6,807 nucleotides of DNA from NCBI GenBank assembly GCA_022759065.1, contig JAEMPZ010000186.1:1-6807 (forward strand), in the 5' to 3' direction. This document shows positions 5,924 through 6,807 of the stretch, in pieces (the stretch's first letter is position 1; each line of letters begins with the position of its first letter). A model generated the notes under the pieces. The model made no database searches. It was given only the letters and a program-made list of their open reading frames with translations, and was not told the origin of the DNA. The position numbers and the translations under genes were made by a program. Source of the stretch: Acidobacteriota bacterium (GTDB lineage: Bacteria; Acidobacteriota; UBA4820; DSQY01).

Positions 5924-5931
5924 TCCTCCTT
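5924..5931 (-). promoter_or_regulatory. Strong Shine-Dalgarno deciding the PHP gene start
   Basis: AAGGAGGA on the minus strand ends 3 nt before GTG 5920. The AGGAGG core is 4 nt from the start, like the short spacing seen for prfA (GGAGG, 4 nt) and slyD. It also precedes an overlapping ATG in another frame (5922-5924), which opens only a 71-codon frame with no recognisable motif. This supports a 351-aa PHP protein over the 387-aa version from TTG 6028. Confidence 0.6.
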
Positions 5932-6056
5932 CGCAGTCATGCAAACGGGGGGCCGCGAGATTAGTCCGCCCGATTAACGATTCGCTCACCAGTTCGCCGT
6001 TGCCTTCCTGCTTTCCCGGCCACAACAAGAAAAAAAGTTTACTACAAAATGGCCGC

Positions 6057-6086
6057 TTGCTAAAGGGGCGCGTTCGGGCCTATATT
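6057..6086 (+). promoter_or_regulatory. Possible promoter of the nucleotidyltransferase gene
   Basis: TTGCTA (6057-6062) and TATATT (6081-6086) are separated by 18 bp, with 4/6 and 5/6 matches to the sigma70 consensus. The predicted start near 6093 falls in the Shine-Dalgarno (GGAGG, 6093-6097), leaving a leader of only about 11 nt, so the assignment is weak. For the divergent PHP gene I see only a poor -35/-10 pair in this 183-bp gap and no operator-like palindrome. Confidence 0.3.
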
Positions 6087-6103
6087 CTACACGGAGGTTG
6101 GCC

Positions 6104-6807
6104 ATGCGCGGCCGGATAAGCGAGACTTTGGGCAAAGAGCCTCTTTTGAAGAAGGTTTTTGAGTTGGCCGATGGCCACGGCGAGATCGTCTACCTCGTCG
6201 GCGGAACCTTGAGGGACCTTGCACTCGGGCTTACCCCGAGAGACCTCGACTTCGCCGCCCAAAGCCCTTACGAGATGGCCCAGGCGGTCGCCGAAATGGC
6301 CCGATCCAAGGTAATTTCGCTGGGCAAAGAGGCCACCCCTACGTACCGCATCCCACTCAAAGACCGCCACATGGATTTTGCCGGAATAGAGCAGGGCGAC
6401 ATTCAAAGGGATCTCCTCAGAAGGGATTTCACCGTGGACGCGATGGCCTATGACTCCCGCCAGGATATTTTGCTCGACCCAACCGGGGGCATCAGAGACC
6501 TCGATGCCCGCGTCCTGAAGGCGGTATGCCCCGAGGCTCTTAGCGAAGACCCCGTGCGCATTGTCAAGGCGTTCAGGCTCCTTGCGCAGCTTCCTGGTTT
6601 CACCATAGCCCCCCAGACGCTTAGAGAGATGCGAAAGCGCAAAGATGGCCTGGTTGACGTCCCAGCTGAGCGGGTATGCCTCGAACTGGGCCTCCTCCTT
6701 GGCTGCAAGTCGCCGAGCGCCGCCGTTCGTGAAATGGCTTCCTCCGGAGTGCTCTTCCTGATATTCCCGGAACTGAAACCGCTGGACGGGCAAAAGCAAA
6801 ACCGTTT
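6104..6807 (+). CDS. tRNA nucleotidyltransferase / poly(A) polymerase family protein (3' end outside the window)
   Basis: This is a class II nucleotidyltransferase that adds CCA, or part of it, to tRNA 3' ends or polyadenylates RNA; head sequence alone does not settle which. ATG 6104 has GGAGG (6093-6097) at 6-nt spacing, and 234 codons are read without a stop to the window edge. Motifs in order are LVGGTLRDLALG (31-42, nucleotide-binding GG and RD), PRDLDF (45-50, catalytic Asp47 and Asp49), MDFAG (90-94, the further strand acidic residue), RRDFTVDAMAY (106-116), DPTGGIRDL (125-133) and EDPVRIVKAFRLLAQL (148-163). The end, FPELKPLDGQKQNR, resembles the linker before an HD phosphohydrolase domain in many bacterial members, so an HD domain may follow. 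EDPVR is intact, while the usual RALR after it reads KAFR. The gene is divergent from the PHP gene. Confidence 0.9.
   Translation, partial: MRGRISETLGKEPLLKKVFELADGHGEIVYLVGGTLRDLALGLTPRDLDFAAQSPYEMAQAVAEMARSKVISLGKEATPTYRIPLKDRHMDFAGIEQGDIQRDLLRRDFTVDAMAYDSRQDILLDPTGGIRDLDARVLKAVCPEALSEDPVRIVKAFRLLAQLPGFTIAPQTLREMRKRKDGLVDVPAERVCLELGLLLGCKSPSAAVREMASSGVLFLIFPELKPLDGQKQNR

Noticed and set aside
5921..6028. 36-residue N-terminal extension of the PHP protein from TTG 6028
   Set aside because: The start lacks a Shine-Dalgarno and the residues show no motif, whereas GTG 5920 has AAGGAGGA immediately upstream.
6080..6799. 239-codon minus-strand open frame at the right end
   Set aside because: It is antisense to the nucleotidyltransferase frame, which has clear GG/RD/DLD and EDPVR motifs and a good ribosome site.
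1..6807. Insertion sequence, prophage, tRNA or rRNA genes
   Set aside because: No transposase, integrase or phage protein motifs, and no recognisable tRNA or rRNA segments, were seen on either strand.

Overview
This window looks like part of a GC-rich bacterial chromosome from an organism I cannot name. The bacterial assignment rests on a canonical bacterial RF1, a SlyD-type FKBP, a bacterial nucleotidyltransferase/poly(A) polymerase head, and purine-rich Shine-Dalgarno sites close to the starts. There are no plasmid, phage or insertion-sequence genes. The degenerate repeat family around prfA resembles intergenic repeats I recall from many uncultured or environmental bacteria, but it does not identify a phylum.

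Layout. Positions 1-186 hold a small tandem-repeat block, a -10-like box and a perfect 14-bp palindrome in front of prfA (plus strand, 187-1281). A 128-bp convergent gap follows, with a reverse-oriented relative of the upstream repeat and a G/C-rich imperfect inverted repeat. The next 4.5 kb is a co-oriented minus-strand run. In transcription order it holds a PHP-domain metal hydrolase with a C-terminal membrane segment (5920-4865), a radical SAM enzyme of the Tes/MJ0619 family (to 3210), an Old Yellow Enzyme of the YqjM/XenA type (3155-2061) and a SlyD-type prolyl isomerase with a His/Cys-rich tail (1964-1410). A 183-bp divergent gap separates this run from a plus-strand tRNA nucleotidyltransferase/poly(A) polymerase-type gene (6104 onward) that leaves the window without a stop.

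Function. prfA and the nucleotidyltransferase are housekeeping genes of translation and RNA maturation. The minus-strand run is the interesting part. The radical SAM protein carries the signatures of the family that includes the archaeal tetraether lipid synthase, whose bacterial relatives are candidates for joining lipid tails into membrane-spanning lipids. Its start either overlaps the PHP stop by four bases (TTGA) or lies 47 bp beyond it, so the two genes are plausibly co-expressed. The Old Yellow Enzyme and the metal-binding SlyD follow in the same direction with gaps of 54 and 96 bp. That they form one pathway is only an inference. The Old Yellow Enzyme also has alanine in place of the usual redox-tuning active-site cysteine. 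No stretch longer than 300 bases lacks a gene.
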